From contig CAKOWE010000008.1 of assembly GCA_934122235.1 (NCBI GenBank), forward strand, positions 1-60,721: a stretch of 60,721 nucleotides of DNA, written 5' to 3'. The translations under genes and the position numbers were made by a program. Source of the DNA: an uncultured Clostridia bacterium (GTDB taxonomy: Bacteria; Bacillota; Clostridia; TANB77; CAG-508). Positions within the stretch are counted from its first letter, which is position 1, and each line of letters opens with the position of its first letter. The notes beneath the pieces are model-generated. The model searched no databases and had not been told where the DNA came from. It saw nothing but the letters and a program-made list of their open reading frames with translations. This document shows positions 1 to 8,534 of the stretch, piece by piece.

Positions 1-180
1 ATATATATATTTAAAAGTAGACTTTTTTGCTAATTTTTGTAATGATTTGTCTAATATTTACGGATTTAAGAATTTTATAAACTAACTTTGGTGTATTATA
101 TTTATATTAACTTTATATTACTTATTTGTTAATTTATCTATTTTTTCTTAGGGAGATTAGTTTTTTCAAGACACCTATTA

Positions 181-230
181 AAAAAAAAATAAGAGCATAA
201 ACAGTATTGCTATAATACTGTTTACGCTCT
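181..230 (-). terminator. Rho-independent terminator of the ugtP-like gene
   Basis: An inverted repeat at 192-230 (arms AGAGC..TAAACAGTATT and AATACTGTTTA..GCTCT, one mismatch) is followed on the minus strand by a run of T at 191-181. It lies just beyond the stop codon at 241. Bases 1-180 contain no gene or other feature that I can support. Confidence 0.85.
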
Positions 231-240
231 CATAAAAATA

Positions 241-1363
241 TTATAATATATTTTTACATATATCTTGTGTTGACAGTTTGTTTGCCAAACCTTGTGTATT
301 ATTCTTCATTTCTCTTAATTTTTCATCAGATGATATTACTGATTTTAAAACTCTTTGTATATTATCATCTTTTTTTAACCATACTCCAACACCTTTTCTT
401 TCTAAAAATTCTGCATTTTGTTCTTCTTGTCCCGGTATCGGATTTATTATAATCATTGGTAAGCCAGAAGCAAGACTTTCCGTAGTAGTTAATCCACCTG
501 GTTTTGTAATTACAATATTAGATATGCTCATAAGTTCTGGTACCTTTTTGGTATACTCTAATACTTTAATTCTAGTACTTGAATTAGTATCATTTACAAT
601 TTTATTAAATTCTTGATTCATTGCTTCATTTTTTCCGGATATTGCAATAACCTGTATATCATCAAATTCTTGTATTAATGTTTTTAATACTTCACAAGTT
701 TTATCTTTTCCAAGTCCCATTTCTCCGTCCACCAAAGAAAAGTATTGTTTTTTTATTATTTTGTAAATTAAACTCATTTAATATTTCTTCTCTATTAAAA
801 TTTTCTAAAAATCTCTCTGATATTGGTATTCCGGTTGGGAAAATTTTGGAACCATCAATTCCTTTTTCTATCATTTCTTCTTTCATTCCAATATGTGCTA
901 CAAAATATTCATCTATATATTTTGGTTCTTGTAACCATTGATTATGTATTTCAAAATCTGTCATTATTGTTGCAATCTTACATTGCAAATGTTTTTTTCT
1001 TTTTAATCTACCACACATTTGTGTCGCAAATGGATGTGTTGATATTATTATATTTGGATTTTCTTTTTCTATTAAATGATATAATTTTTTTGCCATCAAC
1101 GCATTTGTTCCATTACTTATTTTAGACAAAAGTCCTTTCTCAGAATTAAAATATACTCTTTTCCATGCCCATGGTGCTTTTTTAGCCATTTGATTATATG
1201 CACCTGTTGTAAGTTTGTTTATAGTCTTGCTAATGTATTCTATACAATCAATCATTTCTACTTGTTTATCTTTGTAATTTGTTTCTATATATTGTTTTAT
1301 GGCATTGGCTGCTGACTTATGTCCTCCACCATATGAACCATATAATATTAGTATTTTTTCCAT
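241..1363 (-). CDS. ugtP: Processive diacylglycerol glucosyltransferase / MGDG synthase-like, read through a +1 shift at CGG
   Basis: The product resembles UgtP/YpfP and MGDG synthases, which transfer sugar from a UDP-sugar to diacylglycerol at the membrane to make glycolipids and lipoteichoic acid anchors. The N-terminal half has the MGDG-synthase opening (GSYGGGHKSAA, about residues 8-18), and the C-terminal half has the GT28-type nucleotide-sugar region (KPGGLTTTESLASGLP, then PIPGQEEQNA). The two halves lie in different frames. At 727-725 the codon is CGG; skipping its C joins FFGG to GEMGLGK and gives about 373 residues, close to the usual 380. Without the shift the first part ends at 701. 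The start is ATG at 1363, placed by GGAGG five bases upstream, not the TTG at 1375. Single-gene unit with promoter 1390-1418 and terminator 181-230. A sequencing error or a pseudogene is the alternative reading of the break. Confidence 0.8.
724..727 (-). other. Putative +1 recoding site CGG-A in the ugtP-like gene
   Basis: Minus-strand codons run GGT GGA CGG AGA AAT. The zero frame reaches TAA at 703-701. Skipping the C at 727 gives GGT GGA (C) GGA GAA ATG and restores the conserved glycosyltransferase sequence. The P-site codon GGA cannot re-pair with the +1 codon GAC, so an ordinary P-site slip is unlikely. Confidence 0.6.
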
Positions 1364-1389
1364 AAAAACCTCCAAATTTATTTTTTAAA

Positions 1390-1418
1390 ATTATATCATT
1401 ACTTTCATTTTTTTTCTA
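1390..1418 (-). promoter_or_regulatory. Probable sigma-A promoter of the ugtP-like gene
   Basis: On the minus strand a perfect TATAAT (1395-1390) lies 17 bases from a weak -35, TAGAAA (1418-1413). This places transcription start about 20 bases before the ATG at 1363. The -35 matches consensus at only four of six positions. Confidence 0.45.
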
Positions 1419-1484
1419 TAAAAAGTATAAATTATGAAATTTTACTAACACTAACTATAAATTATTTTAGGAGGCTATATAATT

Positions 1485-1955
1485 TTGAAAAAAAATAGTT
1501 TTATTTTTACAATATTAATTTTTTTCATTTTAATATTTTTATATTTTTGTATAACTACCATTCCTCCAAAAATTTTAGCTGCTGGAACTTCTAATTCAAC
1601 TTCTGATGTACAATTATTGGCACGTGCAATTAACGGGGAAGCTCGTGGTGAATCATACGAAGGTCAAGTAGCCGTTGGAGCTGTAATTTTAAATAGAGTA
1701 AAACATTCAAGTTTTCCTAACACAATAGCAGGAGTTATTTATCAACCCGGTGCATTTACCGCAGTTAGCGATGGTCAAATAAATATACCAATTTCAGAAA
1801 ATTCTACTGTAGTAAAAGCTGCTAACGATGCATTAAATGGTTGGGATCCTACTGGTGGTTGTATTTATTATTTTAATCCAAATACAGCAACTAGCAAATG
1901 GATCTGGTCTAGGCAAATTGTTAAAACTATAGGAAAACATCATTTTTGTAAATAA
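1485..1955 (+). CDS. sleB: Spore cortex-lytic enzyme, SleB/CwlJ-type catalytic domain
   Basis: This is a cell-wall hydrolase of the SleB family, lytic transglycosylases that degrade the spore cortex during germination. An N-terminal hydrophobic segment (about residues 6-32) serves as signal or anchor. The Hydrolase_2 catalytic domain follows, with the hallmark ARAINGEARGE carrying the catalytic glutamate near residue 53 and VGAVILNRV after it. At 156 residues it lacks the N-terminal peptidoglycan-binding domain of Bacillus SleB, so it is CwlJ-sized but secreted. Translation starts at TTG, fixed by AGGAGG at 1469-1474, ten bases upstream. Its immediate neighbour is ypeB, the known SleB partner, which is why SleB is preferred over CwlJ. 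Confidence 0.85.
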   Translation: MKKNSFIFTILIFFILIFLYFCITTIPPKILAAGTSNSTSDVQLLARAINGEARGESYEGQVAVGAVILNRVKHSSFPNTIAGVIYQPGAFTAVSDGQINIPISENSTVVKAANDALNGWDPTGGCIYYFNPNTATSKWIWSRQIVKTIGKHHFCK

Positions 1956-1972
1956 GAAAGGATTAGATTTTT

Positions 1973-3364
1973 ATGAGTTTTAAAGACAAAGTTATTGATT
2001 GGAAAAATAGACTAAAAGATAGGCATATGCTTAGCGTTATTTTAGGACTTATAATAGTATGCGTTATTTTAGGTGGAATTATATATAAAAAACAAAGAGA
2101 ATATAAACAAGTAATGGAAAACCAATATAATTTAGCATTTTTTGAACTTGTAGATTATGTTCAAAATGTTGAAAATTATCTAGCAAAATCTTTAATTTCA
2201 ACATCACCAGAGCACGGAGCAGAAACTCTTACAAAAGTTTGGAAAGAAGCGAATTTAGCTCAAATATATTTATCTCAAATCCCAATTAATAATGAAGGAC
2301 TATCTAATACAGCTAAATTCTTAAATCAAGTTAGTGATTATAGCTATTCTTTATCTAGAAAAAATATTTATAACGAATCGCTTACACAAGAAGATTTAAA
2401 TAATTTGCAAGATCTTCATACTTACTGTGTTGATTTGCAAAATACCTTAAATCAATTGTCTGCTGAAATGACCGATGGCACAATAAGTTGGAAGGAATTA
2501 ACTAAAAAAGGAAATACAATGTTTGCTCAACAAGTAAGCAATAACTCTAAAGATAGCTTTAGTAATATTGATTCTAATTTTGGTGAATATGCTGGTCTAA
2601 TTTATGATGGTGCTTATTCAGAGCACATTGATAAAGCTGACAAAAAAGGGTTAACAGGAGACAACGTCTCTGAAGATCAAGCAAAAGAAGTCGCAATTAA
2701 TTTAGTAGGATCTAATAAAATTAAAGAAATTAATTCATCTGGATTATCAGAAAACGCCAATATTCCTTCTTATAGTTTTTCTTGCATATTAAATGATTCA
2801 GATAAAAATAATCCTGTAACTATTTCTGTTTCTCAAAAAGGTGGTCATATTATTTTTATGAACTATAATAGAAACATAAATGCAGAAGTAATATCTCAAG
2901 AAGATGCAAACAAAATTGGAAAAGAATTTTTAGAATCTAAGGGTTACTCTAATATGAAAGAAACATACTTTTTAAAACAAGATGGTATTATGACTATTAA
3001 TTACGCTTATGCTCAAAATGATGTTGTTGTTTACACTGACTTAATTAAAGTAAAGGTTGCTTTAGACAATGGAGAAATTCTTGGCTTAGAAACTACAGGT
3101 TATCTAAACTCTCATACTGAAAGACAAATCCCAGTTCCTACTATAAGTTTAGAACAAGCAAAATCTCATTTAAATCCAAATTTAGAAATTTTAAGTGAAG
3201 GTTTTGCAATTATTCCAACTGAATGGAAAACAGAAATATTTTGTTATGAGTTTAAAGGAAAAGTTGATAATACCGACTTTTTAGTTTATATAAATGCAGA
3301 AAACGGCAAAGAAGAAAATATTTTGGTAATTATAAATACACCAAATGGAACATTAACAATGTAA
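1973..3364 (+). CDS. ypeB: Germination protein YpeB
   Basis: YpeB is the partner needed to place and stabilise SleB in the spore; the pair is normally encoded together, as here, 17 bases apart. The 463-residue protein has a short basic N-terminus, one membrane segment (about residues 18-37) and a helical N-terminal domain. The C-terminal half carries repeated PepSY-type units, seen as recurring patterns such as VSEDQAKEVAINLVGS, ISQEDANKIGKEFLESKG and LEQAKSHL. Length and domain order match the family. The start is ATG with AAGAAAGGA upstream. No clear terminator follows it. Confidence 0.9.
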   Translation: MSFKDKVIDWKNRLKDRHMLSVILGLIIVCVILGGIIYKKQREYKQVMENQYNLAFFELVDYVQNVENYLAKSLISTSPEHGAETLTKVWKEANLAQIYLSQIPINNEGLSNTAKFLNQVSDYSYSLSRKNIYNESLTQEDLNNLQDLHTYCVDLQNTLNQLSAEMTDGTISWKELTKKGNTMFAQQVSNNSKDSFSNIDSNFGEYAGLIYDGAYSEHIDKADKKGLTGDNVSEDQAKEVAINLVGSNKIKEINSSGLSENANIPSYSFSCILNDSDKNNPVTISVSQKGGHIIFMNYNRNINAEVISQEDANKIGKEFLESKGYSNMKETYFLKQDGIMTINYAYAQNDVVVYTDLIKVKVALDNGEILGLETTGYLNSHTERQIPVPTISLEQAKSHLNPNLEILSEGFAIIPTEWKTEIFCYEFKGKVDNTDFLVYINAENGKEENILVIINTPNGTLTM

Positions 3365-3487
3365 ATTTTTATTATTTATACCAATTAATTTCATTTATTT
3401 TGTAAATTTTTCTTTAATAATTTATTTCGTTTTGCAAATAATATATTTAGAAGGATATGATTATATCTTTCTAAGGAGGGAATTATA

Positions 3488-3655
3488 ATGTCACGAAAAA
3501 GCACTATAATGTCTGAAAACCTTAAAGAAGAAATTGCAAAAGAACTAGGTGTTTTCGATCAAGTTAAACAAGATGGTGGATGGGAAAATGTTTCATCTAA
3601 AACTTGTGGTAGCATGGTAAAAAAAGCTATAGAAATAGCTAATAGAAAAGTATAG
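3488..3655 (+). CDS. Alpha/beta-type small acid-soluble spore protein (SspF-like)
   Basis: A 55-codon gene reads MSRKSTIMSENLKEEI.. to ..VKKAIEIANRKV. It contains the two SASP signatures: the E-I bond in LKEEIAKELG, matching the site cut by the germination protease GPR, and a C-terminal SMVKKAIEIA helix. These proteins coat and protect DNA in the spore and feed amino acids to outgrowth. The start is placed by CTAAGGAGGG (3471-3480) seven bases before ATG. It follows sleB-ypeB, consistent with forespore expression, and ends in the terminator at 3658-3685. The length is short but normal for SspF-like members. The protein contains a single cysteine (residue 40), which is unusual for SASPs. Confidence 0.88.
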   Translation: MSRKSTIMSENLKEEIAKELGVFDQVKQDGGWENVSSKTCGSMVKKAIEIANRKV

Positions 3656-3657
3656 TT

Positions 3658-3685
3658 AAAGACGGATTTATTTATCCGTCTTTTT
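3658..3685. terminator. Bidirectional terminator between the SASP gene and gtrA
   Basis: The hairpin AAAGACGGAT..ATCCGTCTTT has T-runs on both sides. It follows the SASP stop (3655) on the plus strand and contains the last codons and stop of the converging gtrA gene (3668) on the minus strand. Confidence 0.85.
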
Positions 3686-4093
3686 AAATACAAATAATTT
3701 ACTTAAAATATAATTTCCCACAATTACTAACACTTGCGATATTAATTTTATTATTTTATCATTAAATCTTAATAAACTAACACCTAAATACATTATAAGC
3801 ATATCTAACAACAATGTACTTATTCTTGATGTTGTAAATTTTGTTGCTTCTTTTATTTTATTTAAATTTTTACTTTCAAATACATATTTTCTATTTGTGA
3901 AATAAGCAAATATAACAGAAACTATCCATGATACAATATTTGCAATTTGTAATTCTATACTATTTTCTGGATTTAATATTGTAAATACTAACAAGTAATA
4001 AACAACTAATGATACTAAAGTTGTTAATCCACCAACAATTAAATAATTTATTATTTCTTTATATTTCTTATATAATTCTTTTATTTTATCCAA
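3668..4093 (-). CDS. GtrA-family membrane protein
   Basis: A 141-residue, strongly hydrophobic protein with four predicted membrane segments (starting about residues 15, 48, 85 and 113) and the GtrA-family opening YLIVGGLTTLVSLVVYY. GtrA-like proteins are thought to help move lipid-linked sugars across the membrane. It is the last gene of the polysaccharide operon and follows wecB by 15 bases. Translation probably starts at TTG (4093), since AGGTG lies six bases upstream and no ATG is available. Its stop codon lies inside the shared terminator hairpin. Its exact substrate cannot be read from the sequence. Confidence 0.8.
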   Translation of the reverse strand: MDKIKELYKKYKEIINYLIVGGLTTLVSLVVYYLLVFTILNPENSIELQIANIVSWIVSVIFAYFTNRKYVFESKNLNKIKEATKFTTSRISTLLLDMLIMYLGVSLLRFNDKIIKLISQVLVIVGNYILSKLFVFKKTDK

Positions 4094-4108
4094 TTATATC
4101 ACCTATAT

Positions 4109-5218
4109 TTATTTACTATATTTTTCAATTATTGCATCTGCTATTCTTTTACTTGCTTTTCCATCCCCATACGGATTTGACGCTCTACTCATACTATTAT
4201 AAATATCTTTATTTGTTAATAATTCTTTTGTTAAATCATATATTGTTTGCTCATTTGTTCCTGCCAATTTTAATGTTCCCGCATCAATTCCCTCTGGTCT
4301 TTCTGTTGTATCTCTTAACACAAGGACAGGTTTTCCAAGAGATGGTGCTTCTTCTTGTATCCCACCACTATCTGTTAAAATTAAATAAGATTTGTTTAAA
4401 AAGTTGTGAAAATCTATTACTTCTAATGGAGTTATTAATTTTATTTTCTCACAATTACCCAATATTTCATCTGCAACTTCTTTTACTTTTGGATTTAAAT
4501 GTACAGGATATATAACTTTAACGTCAGAAAATTCATCTACTATTCTCTTTATTGCTCTAAACATATGTCTCATTGGTTCACCTAAATTTTCTCTTCTATG
4601 TGCCGTAACCAAAATCAATCTATCATTTCCAACCCAATTAAAAATATCGTTTGAATAATTTGGATTTACTGTAGTCTCCAAAGCATCTATAGCTGTATTT
4701 CCTGTAACATATATTTTATCAACACTTTTTCCTTCTGAAATTAAACTTTGCTTAGCTTTTTCAGTTGGTGCAAAATGCATATCAGCTAATACGCCAACCA
4801 ATTGTCTATTCATTTCTTCTGGATATGGTGAATATTTATTCCATGTTCTTAATCCAGCTTCAACATGTCCTATATCTGTTTGTGTATAATATGCTGCTAA
4901 TGCACCAGCAAATGTTGTTGTTGTATCCCCATGAACTAAAACTATATTTGGTTTTACTTCATTTATTACTTCCTCAAGACCTTTTAATGCTCTACTAGTA
5001 ATATCACTCAAAGTTTGTCCTTGTTGCATAATATTTAAATCATAATCTGGCACAATATTAAACACTTCTAAAACTTGATCAAGCATTTGTCTATGTTGAG
5101 CTGTTACACAAACAATACATTCTATTTCTTCTCTTTTCTTTAACTCTTTTACTAAAGGTGCCATTTTAATTGCTTCTGGTCTTGTACCAAACACTGTCAT
5201 AACTTTAATTTTGTCCAC
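4109..5218 (-). CDS. wecB: UDP-N-acetylglucosamine 2-epimerase (non-hydrolysing)
   Basis: Interconverts UDP-GlcNAc and UDP-ManNAc in the cytoplasm, supplying ManNAc units for wall polymers. The family opening VMTVFGTRPEAIKMAPL, the HGDTTTTFAGALAAYY stretch, GHVEAGLRT, LVTAHRRENLGEP and the C-terminal TDSGGIQEEAP are all present. About 369 residues, the normal family length. The ATG at 5233 is inside the Shine-Dalgarno itself; GGAGG at 5231-5227 sits eight bases before GTG at 5218, so GTG is the likelier start. The tagA-like reading frame upstream overlaps it by 14 bases. TagA-type enzymes use ManNAc, so the pairing is metabolically coherent. Confidence 0.92.
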   Translation of the reverse strand: MDKIKVMTVFGTRPEAIKMAPLVKELKKREEIECIVCVTAQHRQMLDQVLEVFNIVPDYDLNIMQQGQTLSDITSRALKGLEEVINEVKPNIVLVHGDTTTTFAGALAAYYTQTDIGHVEAGLRTWNKYSPYPEEMNRQLVGVLADMHFAPTEKAKQSLISEGKSVDKIYVTGNTAIDALETTVNPNYSNDIFNWVGNDRLILVTAHRRENLGEPMRHMFRAIKRIVDEFSDVKVIYPVHLNPKVKEVADEILGNCEKIKLITPLEVIDFHNFLNKSYLILTDSGGIQEEAPSLGKPVLVLRDTTERPEGIDAGTLKLAGTNEQTIYDLTKELLTNKDIYNSMSRASNPYGDGKASKRIADAIIEKYSK

Positions 5219-5952
5219 TTTCTTTACCTCCATATCTTATTTTATTTATTATTACTAACAACATAAATTTTAATATTTTTACTTGTCTAAATATTCTTTG
5301 AGGTTGTTTTAATAATCTGTATAACCACTCTATATTATGGTTTATCATCCATTGAGGTGCTCTCTTTAAATTATTGCTTATCACATCAAAACTTCCACCG
5401 CACTGGCATGAAAATTTTTATATTTTCTAATTTTTCCATATTTTCAATTATAAAATTTTCTTGTTTAGGGCTTCCTAGTCCAACAAACAATACATTTGCA
5501 TTAGACATTTTTATTCTATTAATTGCAACTTCTTTATCAACATATCCATCGCACGTTCCTACAATTTTTATAAAATTATATTTTTTTTCCAATTCTTCTT
5601 TTGCTTTATCAGCCACACCAATATTAGAACCATACAAAAATATTTTTATATCTTTTCCAACTGATTTTTCGCATATTTTTTGCATTAAATCTATTCCTGT
5701 TATTCTTTGTTTTATATTGCCTTTTTGTATTTTTGATGCATATATTATACCAATTCCATCTGCAATTTGATATTTTTGTGAATTAAACTTTTCTTTTAAT
5801 TCATTGTTTTTATAATTTTTAATAATTATTTCTGGATTTACATTTACTATAAAATTAGTAACATTATTATTAAAATCATTAATAATATCATCAGTTATTT
5901 TGTCATAGTTTGTATTACATACATCAAATCCTAATATATTTTCCTTATCCAT
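5205..5952 (-). CDS. tagA: WecG/TagA/CpsF-family N-acetylmannosaminyltransferase, read through a +1 shift at CGG
   Basis: TagA-type enzymes transfer ManNAc from UDP-ManNAc to lipid-linked GlcNAc, the second step of wall-polymer linkage-unit synthesis. The family features are NVNPEIIIKNY, the IADGIGIIYASK region and FVGLGSPKQENFI. The open frame stops at 5386 just after IKIFMPV. The rest of the family sequence, GGSFDVIS followed by KRAPQWM and EWLYRLLKQP, lies in the next frame. Skipping the C at 5400 in the codon CGG joins them and gives about 248 residues, the normal length, ending at 5205 inside wecB. The start is ATG 5952, preceded by AAGGA. Loss of function by a real mutation remains possible. 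Confidence 0.82.
5397..5400 (-). other. Putative +1 recoding site CGG-T in the tagA-like gene
   Basis: Minus-strand codons run CCA GTG CGG TGG AAG TTT TGA. Skipping the C at 5400 gives GTG (C) GGT GGA AGT TTT GAT, the conserved V-G-G-S-F-D. The zero frame stops four codons after the CGG. The P-site codon GTG cannot re-pair with the +1 codon TGC. Confidence 0.6.
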
Positions 5953-5961
5953 ACTTTTTCC

Positions 5962-7257
5962 TTAATTCTCGTATTTTTTTAATAAATCAATAATAACTTC
6001 TGATTTAGCTTTCCATGTATTTTCTAGTGCTTCTTTGTTTAACAAATTAAAATATTCCTCATTATTTTCATTTGCAAACTCTACTGATTTATCAATTAAT
6101 TCTAAAAATTCATTTTTGTCTTTTGCAATCATTACTGATTTATATTTTCTACACTCATTCATGTCTGTTGTTACAATTGGTTTTCCCAATGCCATATATT
6201 CAAAAAGTTTTAATGGTGATGTTGCTTTTGTAATATCATTTATTAAAAACGGAATTGTACATACAGTAAAGCAATTAGCATAATTAGGCAAAACAGCATA
6301 TTCTCTTGAACCTAAAAAATAAATATTATTATACTCACTCAAGTTGGCTTTATCAAAAGATTCATCATATTTTATTCCTAAAAGAACAATATTATATTCT
6401 GGTCTCTCTTTAGCTATATATTTTACCAATTCATAATCAAACCAGCTAGCAAGTGCTCCATAGTATCCTATTATAGGTTTATTTTGATTTACAACTTCTA
6501 AAAAAGTCTTATCTAATTTGAAATTAGAATCCAATTTATTAAAATGGTCATAGTCCACTCCGTTACAAGAAAACACTAATTTTTCTTTTCCTCTTTTTTG
6601 TATTACGTCTTTCTCAATTTCATCTGCTGTTACCACCACAAATACATTTTCCGTATCCTTTTGCATATATTCGTATTTTTCTTTTATATTTAACGGTAAC
6701 TCTTTTGTTCCAACTAATAATGGACTTAAATCATCTATATATTCATACAAAATTTTGTAACCATCTTCTATATATTTTTCAACCATTTTAACACTAATTG
6801 TAGAATCAGTTGAATAAAACTGAATATATTTAGGTTTATTAATCTTATCTAATTCTTCTTTTAATATTTTACTAATTGCTCTATTGTTAAAATTAACTAA
6901 AAACAATCTGTCATTTATTTTTTTATATGTTTTTACTTTATCTGTAACAGTTGTAATTTCATAAAATACTAAACATCCATCTTGTGCAAAATTTTTAGCT
7001 ATATGTTGTGGTCTTTGAAATAATGGAACATTCCATCCAAAAGAGCTTCTCCAAATAATTATTCTATCATAATCATTATTTAAAATAGCATCTATTTCTG
7101 ATTTTACTTTTTTATAGTTGCATTTAACATATATATAACTAAATATGTTTATTTTTGATAAGTAATTAGATTGAATATATTTACACACTTTTTTAATAGC
7201 ATTAAATACTCCATCTTTTTTAATAATTAACATTATTTTGTGTAGCTTATCTTTCAT
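5962..7257 (-). CDS. Glycosyltransferase, GT4-like (TuaH-like)
   Basis: A 431-residue predicted cytoplasmic glycosyltransferase. The N-terminal domain contains FGWNVPLFQRPQHIAKN, a pattern typical of TuaH-like teichuronic/exopolysaccharide transferases. The C-terminal domain has a GT-B arrangement: IIGYYGALASWFDYEL as the nucleotide-binding turn, then PLKLFEYMALGKPIVTTD as the family-1 donor motif near residues 345-365. It lies between tagA and the FAD mutase-like gene with gaps of 9-11 bases, so it is translated as part of one operon. Donor and acceptor cannot be deduced. Confidence 0.82.
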   Translation of the reverse strand: MKDKLHKIMLIIKKDGVFNAIKKVCKYIQSNYLSKINIFSYIYVKCNYKKVKSEIDAILNNDYDRIIIWRSSFGWNVPLFQRPQHIAKNFAQDGCLVFYEITTVTDKVKTYKKINDRLFLVNFNNRAISKILKEELDKINKPKYIQFYSTDSTISVKMVEKYIEDGYKILYEYIDDLSPLLVGTKELPLNIKEKYEYMQKDTENVFVVVTADEIEKDVIQKRGKEKLVFSCNGVDYDHFNKLDSNFKLDKTFLEVVNQNKPIIGYYGALASWFDYELVKYIAKERPEYNIVLLGIKYDESFDKANLSEYNNIYFLGSREYAVLPNYANCFTVCTIPFLINDITKATSPLKLFEYMALGKPIVTTDMNECRKYKSVMIAKDKNEFLELIDKSVEFANENNEEYFNLLNKEALENTWKAKSEVIIDLLKKYEN

Positions 7258-7268
7258 ATTATCTTCCT

Positions 7269-8534
7269 TTACTTTAAACTTTCTGCCAACTTTTTAGCTT
7301 CTATCATGCTATCTTCCATTGAACAGTATGTCCAAGCTCCATATCTTCCTATTGTATACATATTTTTTTTGCTTATTTCTTGTTTTAAATTTGTTACTTT
7401 TTTATCTGTATCTCCATTTATATGAACATATGCTGGATTCATAATTATAGAAACATATTCTTCTAATTTAGTTTCATTATCTATAATTCCATCTTTTAAT
7501 AAATTTTCTAATGTTAACTGTAACTGTTTATCAATATCTATTTTTGCATTTTTATCAAATCCAATTTCTATATACATACTTAATTTATCAGAATCTAATA
7601 TATTATCATAAAAACCTATACGGTAATAATTTGTATTTTTGTTTGGTATATACATCCAATGTTCTTTTGTAAACTTAGATTTTTTATTAAAACCTAAGTT
7701 AAATACTAATACTTGATTATATGAAAGTTCATTTTTTAAATCTGCAAATTCATTATTTTTAAGTAGTTCTAAGAAATGATTTAAAGGAGCAGTATTTATT
7801 AAATACTCAAATTTATAAGTTTGTCCATTATTAGTTTCTACAATTTTGTTTTCCATATCTATAGATGTAATTGTAGAATTTAGTAATACTTTGTTTTTAT
7901 CCAAGTTATTATATAAAATGTTTATAAAAGAACCCGCACCATTTTTTGGATATAAAAACTTATTATTATATGATACATCTTCATTTTTCTTCATGTTGTT
8001 TATTATTTGTTTTATATTTGCATATGGAAAAAAACGTCCCATAGCATCTGTATCTAAAGTATGCAAATCACATGCATACAATTTTTCATTATATGGTTTT
8101 AAGAATTTTTCTACTATTGATTTTCCAAATTTTCCATACAACATATCTAAAAAGTTATTATATTCCTCTTTTTCCTCTTTATTAAACAAGTCATATAAAC
8201 AATCAATAAATTCTTCTTTTTCCAATTGATGTATATTAGTTTGAAAAGGATAATCAATCAAAGAATCTTTATATAAAATTTTTGTACATTTGTCTTTATG
8301 TATAATGTCATTTTCGTCTACATTATCAATAAAAAGTTTCTTAAATTCTTCTGTTTTAAAATGGAAAAAATGACCTGCATAATCCCAAATAAAATCTCCT
8401 CTTTTTATTGTTCTACAATATCCACCAACTTCATTTTCTTTTTCTAATATTAAATAATTATCATCTTTTACGTAATTGGCAAATGTTAATCCAGATATTC
8501 CAGCTCCTATTATTAAATATTTTATAGTCTTCAT
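7269..8534 (-). CDS. FAD-dependent amine oxidase / UDP-galactopyranose mutase-like protein
   Basis: A 421-residue flavoprotein. The N-terminus has the Rossmann FAD motif (IIGAGISGLTFA, residues 8-19) followed by LEKENEVGGYCRT, and the C-terminus has the second FAD contact around TIGRYGAWTYCSMEDSM. The sequence WDYAGHFFHFKT resembles mutase-like flavoproteins of polysaccharide loci. UDP-galactopyranose mutase would make UDP-Galf for the polymer, but the overall pattern is also compatible with the wider NAD(P)-binding amine oxidase family, so the reaction is uncertain. It overlaps the upstream glycosyltransferase gene by four bases (ATGA), indicating translational coupling. Confidence 0.7.
   Translation of the reverse strand: MKTIKYLIIGAGISGLTFANYVKDDNYLILEKENEVGGYCRTIKRGDFIWDYAGHFFHFKTEEFKKLFIDNVDENDIIHKDKCTKILYKDSLIDYPFQTNIHQLEKEEFIDCLYDLFNKEEKEEYNNFLDMLYGKFGKSIVEKFLKPYNEKLYACDLHTLDTDAMGRFFPYANIKQIINNMKKNEDVSYNNKFLYPKNGAGSFINILYNNLDKNKVLLNSTITSIDMENKIVETNNGQTYKFEYLINTAPLNHFLELLKNNEFADLKNELSYNQVLVFNLGFNKKSKFTKEHWMYIPNKNTNYYRIGFYDNILDSDKLSMYIEIGFDKNAKIDIDKQLQLTLENLLKDGIIDNETKLEEYVSIIMNPAYVHINGDTDKKVTNLKQEISKKNMYTIGRYGAWTYCSMEDSMIEAKKLAESLK

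Noticed and set aside
241..777. A separate second glycosyltransferase gene
   Set aside because: It begins in mid-domain without a ribosome site and continues the upstream frame exactly after one skipped base; it is the C-terminal half of the ugtP-like gene.
5386..5400. TGA read as tryptophan to explain the broken genes
   Set aside because: TGG is used freely for Trp, the breaks need a frame change rather than stop read-through, and the zero-frame stops differ (TAA, TGA, TAG, TAG).
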